Shown: positions 47,096-55,551 of the stretch, piece after piece
Position numbering within the stretch: the stretch's first letter is position 1
Layout: every line of letters begins with the position of its first letter
NCBI RefSeq assembly: GCF_014137975.1
Contig: NZ_JACGWZ010000001.1
Coordinates: forward strand, 1,054,001 to 1,118,000
DNA: 64,000 nt
From: Halosaccharopolyspora lacisalsi
GTDB lineage: Bacteria; Actinomycetota; Actinomycetes; Mycobacteriales; Pseudonocardiaceae
Direction: 5' to 3'
Translations under genes and position numbers: made by a program
Notes under the pieces: model-generated
What the model saw: the letters and a program-made list of their open reading frames with translations, nothing else
What the model was told of the DNA's origin: nothing
The model's database searches: none

Positions 47096-47503
47096 TCAGA
47101 CCGCGGGTTCCCCGCGGTAGTGGCCGAAGGACCAGAGGTTGCCCTCGGGGTCCGCGATGCAGAACTCGCGGTTCCCGTAGTGCTGGTCGGCGATCTCGCC
47201 GACGATCTTGGCGCCGGACCGCTTCACGCGGTCGTAGAGCGCGTCGACCTGGCTGGTGACCACGTACGTTCCCGCCGTGCCGGGTTCGCGCGACCACGTG
47301 CCGTGCGGCTTGTGGGAGCCGAGCATGATGCCTCCGCCCTCGGGCCAGTCGAGCTGGGCGTGAGCCACGCGATCCCCGTCGGCGTAGACGGCGGTCCTGA
47401 CGAAGCCCAGCGTCTCGACCAGGAAGTCGATCAGGGTCGGTGCGTCCTCGGCCTGCAGCGTCGGCCAGACGGTGGGGGCTGGGATGTTCTCCGAAGCGCT
47501 CAT
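47096..47503 (-). CDS. VOC/glyoxalase-like protein
   Basis: 135 aa from ATG 47503, overlapping the AraC stop by 4 bp. Single VOC domain: VWPTLQAEDAPTLIDFLVETLGFVRTAVY, GIMLGSHKPHG, YVVTSQVDALYDRVKRSG and the terminal FCIADPEGNLWSFGHYRG. The last block is typical of glyoxalase or antibiotic-binding members, with a dimeric fold. Translational coupling to an AraC regulator suggests a specific inducible function such as detoxification. Confidence 0.82.
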   Translation of the reverse strand: MSASENIPAPTVWPTLQAEDAPTLIDFLVETLGFVRTAVYADGDRVAHAQLDWPEGGGIMLGSHKPHGTWSREPGTAGTYVVTSQVDALYDRVKRSGAKIVGEIADQHYGNREFCIADPEGNLWSFGHYRGEPAV

Positions 47504-48375
47504 GTGCCCCAGTCTTCGCCGTCGCGGTGCGCACCGGCTTGGATGTTTCGGCGTTCCTCGGCCAGCCATCGGGTCGGACTGGTGCCCACGTACTGCTGGA
47601 AGTCGTGGACCAGGTGGGCGTGGTCGGAGTACCCGCACGCGTGGGCCGTGGCCGCGATGTCGGGCGGCAGGCCCCGTCTGCTCGCCCGCGTCACGTGCTG
47701 GCGAGCGTGCTCGAAGCGCATCAGCCGGGAGGCCGCCTTGGGAGTCAGGCCGAGTTCGGAGTTGAACACCGTGGTCAACTGACGTGGACTCAACAGCACG
47801 TGCCGAGCCAGCTCCGACATGGACCCCGTTCCGCGGTGTCGGGCGATCCAGCTCCATGCCGCTGCTACTTCGGCGCGGGGCTGCGCGCGGGGTTGCGCGG
47901 CGACACGATCACGCAGGTAGCGGGCGAGCGCGGCGAATCGTTCGTCCCAGGTGGTCAGCTCGGCGAGCTGTTCGCGCAGCCTCGCGGCCGACGCCCCGAG
48001 CACGTCGACGCCCTCGGTGGTGAGATCCCTCAGCTCACCGGCGGGGACGCCGAGCAGAGCTCGGGCCGCCAGGGGCCGGACGGCCAGCTGGACGCCGGTC
48101 TGGACCGTCGGTTGCACGACGTAGGCGGGGCGGGTGTGCAAGCCACCGAGGACGACCCGGTTGCGGAACGCGTCGGGGCCGTTCGCGTGCTCGGGCGACA
48201 GCCCCGCCACGATCGGGTCGTCCAGGCTGAACACCACCGTCAGCGACGGGGACGGCAGTCCGCGGTGGATCACCGGTGCCGAGTCGACCGTCCGGTATCC
48301 CACCGCCGAGACGACAGCCTCCGGCAGCAGCCGCGCGGTGCTGACGAACTCGTCTCCCCGGTCGGAACCCGCCAC
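47500..48375 (-). CDS. AraC family regulator
   Basis: 291 aa with the two-HTH AraC domain at the C-terminus (about 180-280, including VLLSPRQLTTVFNSELGLTPKAASRLMRFEHARQHV and IAATAHACGYSDHAHLVHDFQQYVGTSPTRWL). The N-terminal part has no cupin motif and belongs to the DUF6597-like type. The stop codon overlaps the VOC gene start, so the pair is one unit. It probably controls that gene. Confidence 0.85.
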   Translation of the reverse strand: MAGSDRGDEFVSTARLLPEAVVSAVGYRTVDSAPVIHRGLPSPSLTVVFSLDDPIVAGLSPEHANGPDAFRNRVVLGGLHTRPAYVVQPTVQTGVQLAVRPLAARALLGVPAGELRDLTTEGVDVLGASAARLREQLAELTTWDERFAALARYLRDRVAAQPRAQPRAEVAAAWSWIARHRGTGSMSELARHVLLSPRQLTTVFNSELGLTPKAASRLMRFEHARQHVTRASRRGLPPDIAATAHACGYSDHAHLVHDFQQYVGTSPTRWLAEERRNIQAGAHRDGEDWGT

Positions 48376-48457
48376 GTTCGCAGTATGCTCCGGTGTCGCG
48401 AGAAGTCGCCAGCAGGACGCGGCGCGACGGCTGGACGCACCGGGTCGGGTGGAACGG

Positions 48458-49972
48458 TCAGCGACCGGCCGTCGCGGTGGCCGAGCCGGACTCGCGGCGG
48501 GACGCCCGCGAGCGACCGAAGCGCACGGAGCCGTCGGCGACCCGCCCCAGCCGGATGGTCAGCAGCTCGACCGGGTAGTTCTGCCGCAGGACCCACGGCC
48601 ACTCGTGCCCCTGCTTCGGCAGGGATCCGGCCGCGCGCAGCACGTACCCGGACGAGAGGTCGAGGATCGGACGCAGCTTCGACGACGCGACACCGGTGGG
48701 GCCGGTCTCGGGCGTGCAGCTGGTGTAACCGCGCCGGTCCATGTGGTTGAGCAGCCGGCAGACGTACTGCGAGGTGAGGTCGGCACGCAGGGTCCACGAG
48801 GCGTTGGTGTAGCCCAGGCACCAGGCGAGGTTGGGGACCCCGTTGAACATCATGCCCTTGTAGGCCAGGGCCTCTCCCGGCTCGACCCGCTCGCCGTCCA
48901 CGGTCAGCTCGATCCCGCCGAAGGCCGTCATCTCCAGCCCGGTCGCGGTCACGACGACGTCGGCCTCCAGCTCCTCGCCGGAGGTGGTCCGGACCCCGTC
49001 GGGGGTGAAGGAGCCGACCCCGTCGGTGACCACTCCGGCCCGTCCGCTGTTCATCGCCTCGAACAGGTCCGCGTCGGGAACCACGCACAACCGCTGGTCC
49101 CACGGGTTGTACCGGGGAGTGAAGTGCGGGTCGACCGGGACCGACTCGGGAAGCTTCTTGGCGACGCCGCCACGCAGGAGCCCGGCCATCATTCGTGGCC
49201 ACCGTCGGCACAACTGGTAGTTGAGCGTGGCCAAGGCGATGCTCCTGCCGCGCAGGAGGAGGTGGGCGAGCCTGGCGGGCAACTTCGCGTGCAGCCGGTC
49301 GGCCAGCCGGTTCCGCGAGGGCAGCGACAGCATGTAGCCGGGGGAGCGCTGGAGCATCGTGACGTGGGCGGCCTGCTCGGCCATCGACGGGACGAGCGTC
49401 ACGGCGGTGGCACCACTGCCGATCACCACGACGCGCTTGCCGCGGTAGTCGAGGTCGGTCGGCCACTGCTGAGGGTGCACGATCCGCCCGCGGAAGTCCG
49501 CGCTGCCGGGGAAGTCGACGGTGTGCCCGTGGTCGTAGCGGTAGTAACCACTGCACAGGTAGAGGAAGGAGCAGGTGTAGGTCTCCGTCCGGCGCTCCGC
49601 GCCGACCTCGACCCGCACCGTCCACAGGGACTCCTCCGAGGACCACGACGCGCCGACGACCCGGTGGTTGAAGCGGATCGCGCGGTCGATGCCGTTCTCG
49701 CGGGCGGTCTCGCGGATGTAGTCGAGGATCGAGGCGCCGTCGGAGATGGACGTGCCGTTGCGCCAGGGGCGGAACGGGTAGCCGAGGGTGTACATGTCCG
49801 AGTCGGAACGGACACCGGGGTAGCGGAAGAGGTCCCAGGTACCCCCGATCGCTTCGCGGGCTTCGAGCAGCGCGTAGCTCTTGTGCGGTGCCCGGGTCCG
49901 GAGGCGGTAGGCCGCACCGATGCCGGAGAGGCCCGCGCCGACGATGAGGACGTCCAGATGCCTGGTGGTCAT
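48458..49972 (-). CDS. ethA: EthA-like Baeyer-Villiger monooxygenase
   Basis: 504 aa from ATG 49972. The dinucleotide motifs are VGAGLSGIGAAYRL (FAD) and VIGSGATAVTL (NADPH), and the type I BVMO fingerprint FxGxxxHxxxWP appears as FRGRIVHPQQWP. Blocks such as GGTWDLFRYPGVRSDSDMYTLGYPFRPW, YNPWDQRLCVVPDADLF and MMFNGVPNLAWCLGYTNASWTLRADL closely follow M. tuberculosis EthA, which oxidises ketones and activates ethionamide. Divergent from a TetR gene, as ethA is from ethR. The chromosomal substrate is unknown. Confidence 0.88.
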   Translation of the reverse strand: MTTRHLDVLIVGAGLSGIGAAYRLRTRAPHKSYALLEAREAIGGTWDLFRYPGVRSDSDMYTLGYPFRPWRNGTSISDGASILDYIRETARENGIDRAIRFNHRVVGASWSSEESLWTVRVEVGAERRTETYTCSFLYLCSGYYRYDHGHTVDFPGSADFRGRIVHPQQWPTDLDYRGKRVVVIGSGATAVTLVPSMAEQAAHVTMLQRSPGYMLSLPSRNRLADRLHAKLPARLAHLLLRGRSIALATLNYQLCRRWPRMMAGLLRGGVAKKLPESVPVDPHFTPRYNPWDQRLCVVPDADLFEAMNSGRAGVVTDGVGSFTPDGVRTTSGEELEADVVVTATGLEMTAFGGIELTVDGERVEPGEALAYKGMMFNGVPNLAWCLGYTNASWTLRADLTSQYVCRLLNHMDRRGYTSCTPETGPTGVASSKLRPILDLSSGYVLRAAGSLPKQGHEWPWVLRQNYPVELLTIRLGRVADGSVRFGRSRASRRESGSATATAGR

Positions 49973-50117
49973 GACTGCTACTCCGATGCGGGGACTTCTC
50001 GACGGCCCTTCCTGCCTGGCCACTGCTATTGTTCGAGCATTAACTCGTGTTTGACAACTCGCGTTCGTGCCTGCTCGACCGCGCCTTTGCTCGCGTTCGG
50101 CACGGAGAGGAGTGGGA
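49973..50117. promoter_or_regulatory. Divergent ethA / TetR control region
   Basis: 145 bp with a 4-bp inverted repeat CGAG-CATTAA-CTCG at 50034-50047 and TTGACA at 50051-50056. Related half-sites AACTCGTGT and AACTCGCGT occur at 50042-50050 and 50056-50064, a likely TetR operator. Confidence 0.45.
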
Positions 50118-50759
50118 ATGTCCGTCGACGGTCCTCCCGGCGCCGGACCGGTGTTCGCACCCGGCCGGCGCCGCGTGCCCAAGCAGGCGCGCAGCCGTGA
50201 ACTCGTGGACCGGATCCTGCTCGCCGCGGGCGAGCTGTTCGCCGAGCGCGGTTACGCCGAGACCAACACCAACCTCGTCGCCGAGCACGCCGGTGTCTCG
50301 GTGGGCTCGCTGTACCAGTTCTTCGCGAGCAAGGACGAGATCCTGGCGGCCCTCCAGGAGGAGTGGACCACTCGGCTCGGTGCCGCCCTCGACGAACGGC
50401 TGCGAGCCGGTATGACCACCGATCCCGCGGAGACGATCGGGCACGTGCTCGACGTCCACGCCGCGTACAACCGGGATCCCCCGGGGTTGCTGGGCTTCCT
50501 GCTGACCTCGTCGATGGCCACGCCGTCGACGGTGAACGTGGTCGAGACGATCAAGAAGCGCCTGGTCGAGACGCTCGAGGTGCTCGCGCCGACCATGGAG
50601 CCCGGACGGCGCGCCGTCGTGGCCTCGATGATCGTGCACATCAGCAACGGGCTCTACACGGTCGGCCGCGGCGCCGGGGCCACGGACACCGCCGTGCGAG
50701 CGGAGGTCGAGCAGGCCCTCCTCGCCTACATCCGCCCACTGCTGGACGACGGAGCATGA
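50118..50759 (+). CDS. TetR regulator divergent from ethA
   Basis: 213 aa from ATG 50118 with GAGAGGAG upstream. HTH at about 20-66 (QARSRELVDRILLAAGELFAERGYAETNTNLVAEHAGVSVGSLYQFFASKDEIL). The C-terminal ligand domain is long and hydrophobic, as in EthR-like proteins. It is adjacent to the divergent monooxygenase and translationally coupled to the IclR gene by ATGA, suggesting that the two regulators respond to linked substrates. Confidence 0.85.
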   Translation: MSVDGPPGAGPVFAPGRRRVPKQARSRELVDRILLAAGELFAERGYAETNTNLVAEHAGVSVGSLYQFFASKDEILAALQEEWTTRLGAALDERLRAGMTTDPAETIGHVLDVHAAYNRDPPGLLGFLLTSSMATPSTVNVVETIKKRLVETLEVLAPTMEPGRRAVVASMIVHISNGLYTVGRGAGATDTAVRAEVEQALLAYIRPLLDDGA

Positions 50760-51547
50760 CGAGCGAGGACGAGGCAGCGGGGGAATCCGCCCACCGCGGC
50801 TCGAACAGGTCGGTGACCGCCAAGGTCCTCGCGCTGCTGGAAGCCTTCACCCCCGAGATGCCGGAGCACACGCTCAGCGAACTCGCGCGGCGCGCCGAGG
50901 TATCCCTGCCCACCGCGCACCGGCGGGTCGCGGAGCTGCTCGAGTGGGGTGCGCTGGAGCGCGGCACCGACGGCCGCTACCGCATCGGCCTGCGGCTGTG
51001 GGAGCTGGCCTCGCTGGCGCCCCGTGGTCCGGGACTGCGCGCGGCGGCGATGCCGTTCCTCGAGGACCTCTACGAGGTCACCCGCGAGAACGTGCAGCTC
51101 GCCGTCCGCGAGGGCACGGAAGTCGTGTTCGTCGAGCGGCTCGCCGGCCGCCACGCGCTGCCCGTTCGCACGCGCGTCGGCGGCCGGTTCGCCATGCACG
51201 CGACCGGAGTCGGTCTGGTGCTGCTGGCCCACGCGCCCGTCGAGACCCAGGAGGTAATACTCGGCGGAGGCCTGGACCGATACTCGCCCAGGACCGTCAC
51301 CGATCCGGTGGTGCTCCGGGAGAAGTTGGCCAGCATCCGCCGGCACGGCTTCGCCGTCAGCGACGGCCAGGTCACCGTGGACGCCGTTTCGGTCGCGGCA
51401 CCGGTGCTGGCGCAGGACAACTCCGTGGTCGCCGCCGTGTCCCTGGTGGTTCCCGCCGACAGCGCTCAGCCGGGGATGCTGGCCCCGGCCGTCCGCTCGG
51501 CCGCTCGCGGGATCACGCGGGCACTGGCCCAGCAGCCTCCGGGGTGA
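50756..51547 (+). CDS. IclR family regulator
   Basis: 263 aa. N-terminal winged HTH (KVLALLEAFTPEMPEHTLSELARRAEVSLPTAHRRVAELLEWGALERG, about 23-72) and a GAF-like effector domain with VVFVERLAGRHALPVRTRVGGRFAMHATGVG. The family usually binds small acids or aromatic compounds. Start overlaps the TetR stop. A candidate binding site lies at 52821-52835 before the MetE-like gene. Confidence 0.88.
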   Translation: MTSEDEAAGESAHRGSNRSVTAKVLALLEAFTPEMPEHTLSELARRAEVSLPTAHRRVAELLEWGALERGTDGRYRIGLRLWELASLAPRGPGLRAAAMPFLEDLYEVTRENVQLAVREGTEVVFVERLAGRHALPVRTRVGGRFAMHATGVGLVLLAHAPVETQEVILGGGLDRYSPRTVTDPVVLREKLASIRRHGFAVSDGQVTVDAVSVAAPVLAQDNSVVAAVSLVVPADSAQPGMLAPAVRSAARGITRALAQQPPG

Positions 51548-51565
51548 CCAGCGGCCTCCGGGGGA

Positions 51566-52687
51566 TCAGCCCCAGATCTCCTCGGCGGTCTCGACGATCA
51601 GCTCCAGCTTCGCCCACTGCTGGTCCTGCGTCAGCGAGTTGCCCTCGGCGGTGGAGGAGAAGCCGCACTGGGGCGACAGGCTGAGCTGGTCGAGGGGGAC
51701 GAACTTGGCGGCCTCGTCGACGCGGCGCTTGAGCTCGTCCTTGCTCTCCAGCTCCCCGCGCTTGGTGGTGACCAACCCGAGCACGACCTGCTTGCCCTCC
51801 GGCACGAACCGCAGGGGTTCGAAGCCGCCGGAGCGGGAGTCGTCGAACTCCATGAAGAAGCCGTCCACCGCCAGCTCGTTGAACAGCACCTCGGCCACGA
51901 ACTCGTAACTGCCCTCGGCCGCCCAGGAGGACTGGAAGTTGCCTCGGCACATGTGCGTGGTGACGTGCAGTCCCTCGGGGCGGTCGGCCAGCGCCGCGTT
52001 GAGCTGCCGGATGTAGCGCTCGTGCTGGTGCTCGGCGTCGCCGCCACGGCTGGCGACCATCTCGCGCTGCCGGGGATCGTTGAGGTAGGCGAGGCTGGTG
52101 TCGTCGAGTTGCAGGTAGCGGCACCCCTCCTCGGCGATGCGGCGGACCTGCTCGGCGTAGGCCGCGCTGAGGTCGGCCCAGAACTGGTCCTCGTCCGGGT
52201 ACACGGCCGGATCGATCGCCGCCCGGCCACCCCGGTAGTGCACCATGCTGGGCGAGGGGATGGTGAGCTTCGCGGTCGCGTCGGTGTTGTCCCGGAGGAA
52301 GCGGAAGTCCTCGGCGAAGATCGCCCTGTCGAGGCTGATCCTGTCGTTGACGCGCAGTGCGGCGGGGGAGAACTCCAGCGTGCCCTCGTCGTTGCGGAAC
52401 TCCACGTGCATGTGCTCGTCGGACTGCGTCGTGATGCCGCCGAGCTGGTGGATGAAGTCCATGTGCCAGGAGTTGCGGCGGAACTCCCCGTCGGTGGCGC
52501 TGCGCAGACCGATGTCGGCCTGCCGCTGCACCGTCTCGCGGATCGCCTTGTCCTCGACGGCGTGCAGCTGTTCGGCACTGATCTGCCCGGCGTCGTACTG
52601 CTTGCGGGCTTCGAGCAGGTAGGGCGGCCGGAGCAGGCTGCCCACGTGGTCGGCGCGGAAGGGAGGTGTGGTGCGGGAGTCGGACAT
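51566..52687 (-). CDS. Core MetE-like zinc methyltransferase
   Basis: 373 aa, equal to the C-terminal catalytic half of cobalamin-independent methionine synthase and similar in form to the short YxjG/YxjH proteins of Bacillus. The zinc ligands are complete: His245-x-Cys247 (THMCRGN), Glu280 (FFMEFDD) and Cys341 (SPQCGFSS). FRADHVGSLLRP is the usual opening. It lacks the N-terminal half that binds polyglutamylated folate in full MetE, so the methyl donor may be another molecule. Convergent with the IclR gene and preceded by an IclR-type palindrome. Confidence 0.85.
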   Translation of the reverse strand: MSDSRTTPPFRADHVGSLLRPPYLLEARKQYDAGQISAEQLHAVEDKAIRETVQRQADIGLRSATDGEFRRNSWHMDFIHQLGGITTQSDEHMHVEFRNDEGTLEFSPAALRVNDRISLDRAIFAEDFRFLRDNTDATAKLTIPSPSMVHYRGGRAAIDPAVYPDEDQFWADLSAAYAEQVRRIAEEGCRYLQLDDTSLAYLNDPRQREMVASRGGDAEHQHERYIRQLNAALADRPEGLHVTTHMCRGNFQSSWAAEGSYEFVAEVLFNELAVDGFFMEFDDSRSGGFEPLRFVPEGKQVVLGLVTTKRGELESKDELKRRVDEAAKFVPLDQLSLSPQCGFSSTAEGNSLTQDQQWAKLELIVETAEEIWG

Positions 52688-52820
52688 GCGTATGACCTCA
52701 CAAACTCGACGGCGTCGGCAACTCGTGTTCGGTGACCCGACACGTCACGCCGCGCCCGCGCCGAAGCGGGCGTCGGCTGTGACGACTGTCGTCGGCCCGA
52801 CCGCCCGTGGTCGAGCCTCC

Positions 52821-52835
52821 TTTCACTGAGTGAAA
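52821..52835. promoter_or_regulatory. IclR-type operator before MetE-like gene
   Basis: TTTCACT-G-AGTGAAA, a perfect 7-bp palindrome around one base, 134 bp upstream of the MetE-like ATG at 52687. This AT-containing TTTCAC/GTGAAA form is typical of IclR-family sites, and an IclR gene is adjacent. Confidence 0.6.
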
Positions 52836-52910
52836 CACTCTTCCGTGCAGGGCGGGCTCGACCAGGGGTGCCGACTGTGACGAGTTGGTTCGTCACCGTG
52901 TCCGGTTCGG

Positions 52911-54383
52911 TCAGCCGAGCAGGAAGGTGGCCCGTTCCCGGTCGGCTCGCCCGCGGGGACGTCCGGTGGTCAGCCTCCCGTCGTCGTGGACGACGTAGGT
53001 GTCGTCGGAGACCCGCAGGGAGACGCCGCGCCGGTCGGCCAGTCCCGGTGTTCGGACGAACCCGGTCGCGCGCCCGTAGTCGTCGCTGTCCTGGTACGGG
53101 GAGATCTCCAGGGAGCCTCCGCGCACGCGGACGTGGTGGTCGGGGAGGTCGACGGACTGCAGCGCCACGCGGTCCGGCCCGAGAAAGCCCGGAACGAACC
53201 GGAACTGCGTGTCGGCGAGCGGCCCCGCACCGCCGACGCGGAGGCGCTGCTCGTGGTGCCGCACGTACGCGTCGGGCGCGTCCAGCGGGGAGAACCGCAG
53301 CGCCGTTCCGCCGTCACCCACCGGTACGCCGAAGGCGGGCGTGCCGTCGTCGTTCCAGTGGAGCCGCTGCACCCGGGCGTGCCGGTTGGGATCGTACAGC
53401 GGGTTGCCCTCGATCTCCCGGTAGTCGCGGCAGTGGTAGACGAGGACGTCGGTTTCGCCGTCCTCGGCGACGGTGAACGTGTTGTGCCCCGGCCCGAACC
53501 GACCGGTGTTGTCGTTGGTGGTGAAAACCGGCTCGGGCGACTTGCTCCACGATTTCGGGTCGAGCAGGTCGGACCGCGCGTCGGCGGTCAGCAACCCCAT
53601 GCAGTAGTTGGCGTCGGTGGCGCTGGCCGAGAACGTCATGAAGACCCGTCCGTTGCGGACGATCACCGCCGGGCCCTCGTTGACCGCGAACCCCCGCGTC
53701 TCCCACTCGCGCGTCGGCACGGCGATGCGCACCGGATCACCCCTGATCGCCAGGGGGGAACTCATCTCGGCGATGTAGAGGTTGCTGTTGGTGTCGATGC
53801 CCTGCTCACGTTGCGCCCACACGTAGTAGCGCTTGCCGCGGTGCTCGAAGGTGGTGGCGTCCAGGGAGAAGCTGTCCCAGCCGGTGGTGATCCGGCCGCG
53901 CAGCGACCAGGCGTCCTCGCGCGGGTCGGCGGCCGCTGACTCCAGCACGTACATGCGCATCCGGGTCTCGTCGTCGGAGTCGCCCGCGGCGAAGTAGATG
54001 TACCACCGGCCGTCGATGCGGTGCAGTTCCGGCGCCCAGATGTGGCCGCCCGTGCGGCCGGATTCGGGGCGTCGCCAGACGGTGCGCTCGCGGGTGTGGG
54101 CCAGGCCGTCGATCGTCGGGGCGCCGCGAACGACGAGGCGGTCGTACTCCGGTACGGAACCGGTCATGTAGTACATGCCGTTCACCGGAGGGGTGATGCA
54201 CGGATCGGCTCGTTGCTCGACGAGCGGATCGCGCGTCGTGAGCTCGGTGGCTCCGGAGGGGTGGTGCGGGTCCGTGGCGGCGGTGGCGGATGCCGTGCCC
54301 GTCAGCGGTGCGGCGGTGGCGGCTCCGGCGGCGAGGAGGCCACCTCGGCGCAGCAGGCTGCGGCGGTCCAGTGAGGAATTCAA
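52911..54383 (-). CDS. Secreted exo-arabinofuranosidase GH43 with CBM42
   Basis: 490 aa from TTG 54383. Tat leader LDRRSLLRRGGLLAAGAATAAPLTG. The five-bladed GH43 domain (about 50-345) has catalytic Asp in QRADPCI, an Asp in SLDAT and the general acid Glu in VNEGPAV. The C-terminal AbfB-type domain (about 355-480), with repeated phrases around LADTQFRFVPGF and VSLRVSDDTYVVHDDGRL, is a CBM42 that binds arabinofuranose side chains. This combination is that of exo-1,5-alpha-L-arabinofuranosidase Araf43A of Streptomyces. It lies 50 bp after the endo-arabinanase on the same strand. Confidence 0.85.
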   Translation of the reverse strand: MNSSLDRRSLLRRGGLLAAGAATAAPLTGTASATAATDPHHPSGATELTTRDPLVEQRADPCITPPVNGMYYMTGSVPEYDRLVVRGAPTIDGLAHTRERTVWRRPESGRTGGHIWAPELHRIDGRWYIYFAAGDSDDETRMRMYVLESAAADPREDAWSLRGRITTGWDSFSLDATTFEHRGKRYYVWAQREQGIDTNSNLYIAEMSSPLAIRGDPVRIAVPTREWETRGFAVNEGPAVIVRNGRVFMTFSASATDANYCMGLLTADARSDLLDPKSWSKSPEPVFTTNDNTGRFGPGHNTFTVAEDGETDVLVYHCRDYREIEGNPLYDPNRHARVQRLHWNDDGTPAFGVPVGDGGTALRFSPLDAPDAYVRHHEQRLRVGGAGPLADTQFRFVPGFLGPDRVALQSVDLPDHHVRVRGGSLEISPYQDSDDYGRATGFVRTPGLADRRGVSLRVSDDTYVVHDDGRLTTGRPRGRADRERATFLLG

Positions 54384-54433
54384 GATCTGCTCTTTTCGTG
54401 CTGGGGGGGGGAGGATTCCGGGGCGTCGAGGTG

Positions 54434-55423
54434 TCAGTACACGTACGGCCAGCCCTGCTCGTCCCATCCGAGGAGGTTCAGGCCGAGCCGCGGGGCTCCT
54501 CCCGCGTTGGCGTCGTAGTAGTGGTAGACGAGGAGGTCGCCGTCGGTGTCGCCGAGCACGCTCTGCCCGCCGGGGCCGATGACGTCGTCGTGCGTGGCGA
54601 GGATTTCGGTACCGCCGCCCGAGAGCATCGGCGTTCCGCTCCGGTCGACGTAGGGGCCGGTGGGGCTGCTGGAACGTCCGACCACGACCCGGTAGGTGCT
54701 GTCCGTGCCTTGGCAGCAGCGCCCGAAGGAGACGAACAGGTAGTAGTAGCCGCCGTGCTCGACGATGTAGGGGGCCTCGACGGCGTGCGAGGCGTCGTTC
54801 GGGCGCGAGGCCAGGTGGTGGAGCGTGCTGTCCTGCGGTGACCGTTTGCCCGTCGCCGGGTCGAGCCGGATCATTCTGATGCCGCTCCAGAACGAGCCGA
54901 AGGACAACCACCATCTCCCCTGTCGGTCGACGAGCAGGGCGGGGTCGATGGCGTTGTGGTCGTCCCCGGAATCGGAGCTGTGGACGATTCCCCGGTCGGT
55001 CCAGCTACCCGGGCGTCCCGTCGCGCTGGTGGCCAGACCGATGGCCGAGTGGTTGGAACCGTAACTGGACGCGGAGTAGTACATCCAGTAGCGCCCGTTG
55101 TGCTGGGAGACGTCGGGAGCCCACACGTCACCCGAGGAGTTGTATTCGTACACCCAGGAGGGAATGGTTCCCAGCGCCGATCCGGCGCGGGTGAATCCGG
55201 TGCGGTCCGGCGAGGTGCGGGCCTCTATGCGGTCGTGCGTGGAGTAGAGGGCGTACCCCTCGGACGTGCGGACCATCGAGGGATCGTGGGCGGCCACGTC
55301 ACCCGTGACCTGCCCGGGGTTCGGGTAGTCGGCGGCGACGGCGGGTTGGGCGACGCCGAGCGTGACGCACACCGTGCTCAGCGCCACGGCGGTGTGCAGA
55401 AGTCCTCGGGGTAATCGGATCAC
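54434..55423 (-). CDS. Secreted arabinan endo-1,5-alpha-L-arabinanase GH43
   Basis: 329 aa. Sec signal peptide with likely cleavage AVA-AD at 30/31. The GH43 catalytic residues are Asp47 (VAAHDPSM), the pKa modulator Asp in NAIDPALL and the acid Glu in AVEAPYIVEH. SFGSFWSGIRMI and SSGDVWAPDVSQHNGRYWMYYSASSYGSN are typical of endo-arabinanases. It cuts linear arabinan to feed the exo-enzyme next to it. A perfect hairpin lies just before the gene. Confidence 0.88.
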   Translation of the reverse strand: MIRLPRGLLHTAVALSTVCVTLGVAQPAVAADYPNPGQVTGDVAAHDPSMVRTSEGYALYSTHDRIEARTSPDRTGFTRAGSALGTIPSWVYEYNSSGDVWAPDVSQHNGRYWMYYSASSYGSNHSAIGLATSATGRPGSWTDRGIVHSSDSGDDHNAIDPALLVDRQGRWWLSFGSFWSGIRMIRLDPATGKRSPQDSTLHHLASRPNDASHAVEAPYIVEHGGYYYLFVSFGRCCQGTDSTYRVVVGRSSSPTGPYVDRSGTPMLSGGGTEILATHDDVIGPGGQSVLGDTDGDLLVYHYYDANAGGAPRLGLNLLGWDEQGWPYVY

Positions 55424-55462
55424 GGCGTGTTCTCCTTGCTGGCGGATTCGCCACCGTCCGCG

Positions 55463-55493
55463 CCTCTTCGGAATCCCGGTGATTCCGAAGAGG
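55463..55493. terminator. Hairpin between GH51 and endo-arabinanase
   Basis: CCTCTTCGGAATC / GATTCCGAAGAGG, perfect 13-bp arms with a 5-nt loop, 40 bp before the arabinanase start; a second inverted repeat CCTTT-CGAA-AAAGG (55498-55511) is adjacent. On the minus strand it could terminate GH51 transcripts or act as a 5' leader element or operator for the arabinanase. Confidence 0.6.
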
Positions 55494-55551
55494 AACGCCT
55501 TTCGAAAAAGGGGAACTCCGAAAAGGAGCCGGCGGTGGTTCTCGGTGGTCG

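Noticed and set aside
54400-54411. Run of G in the gap between the two GH43 genes as a phase-variable tract
   Set aside because: It lies outside the coding sequence, between stop and start, so slippage would not switch the gene; high-GC chance is simpler.
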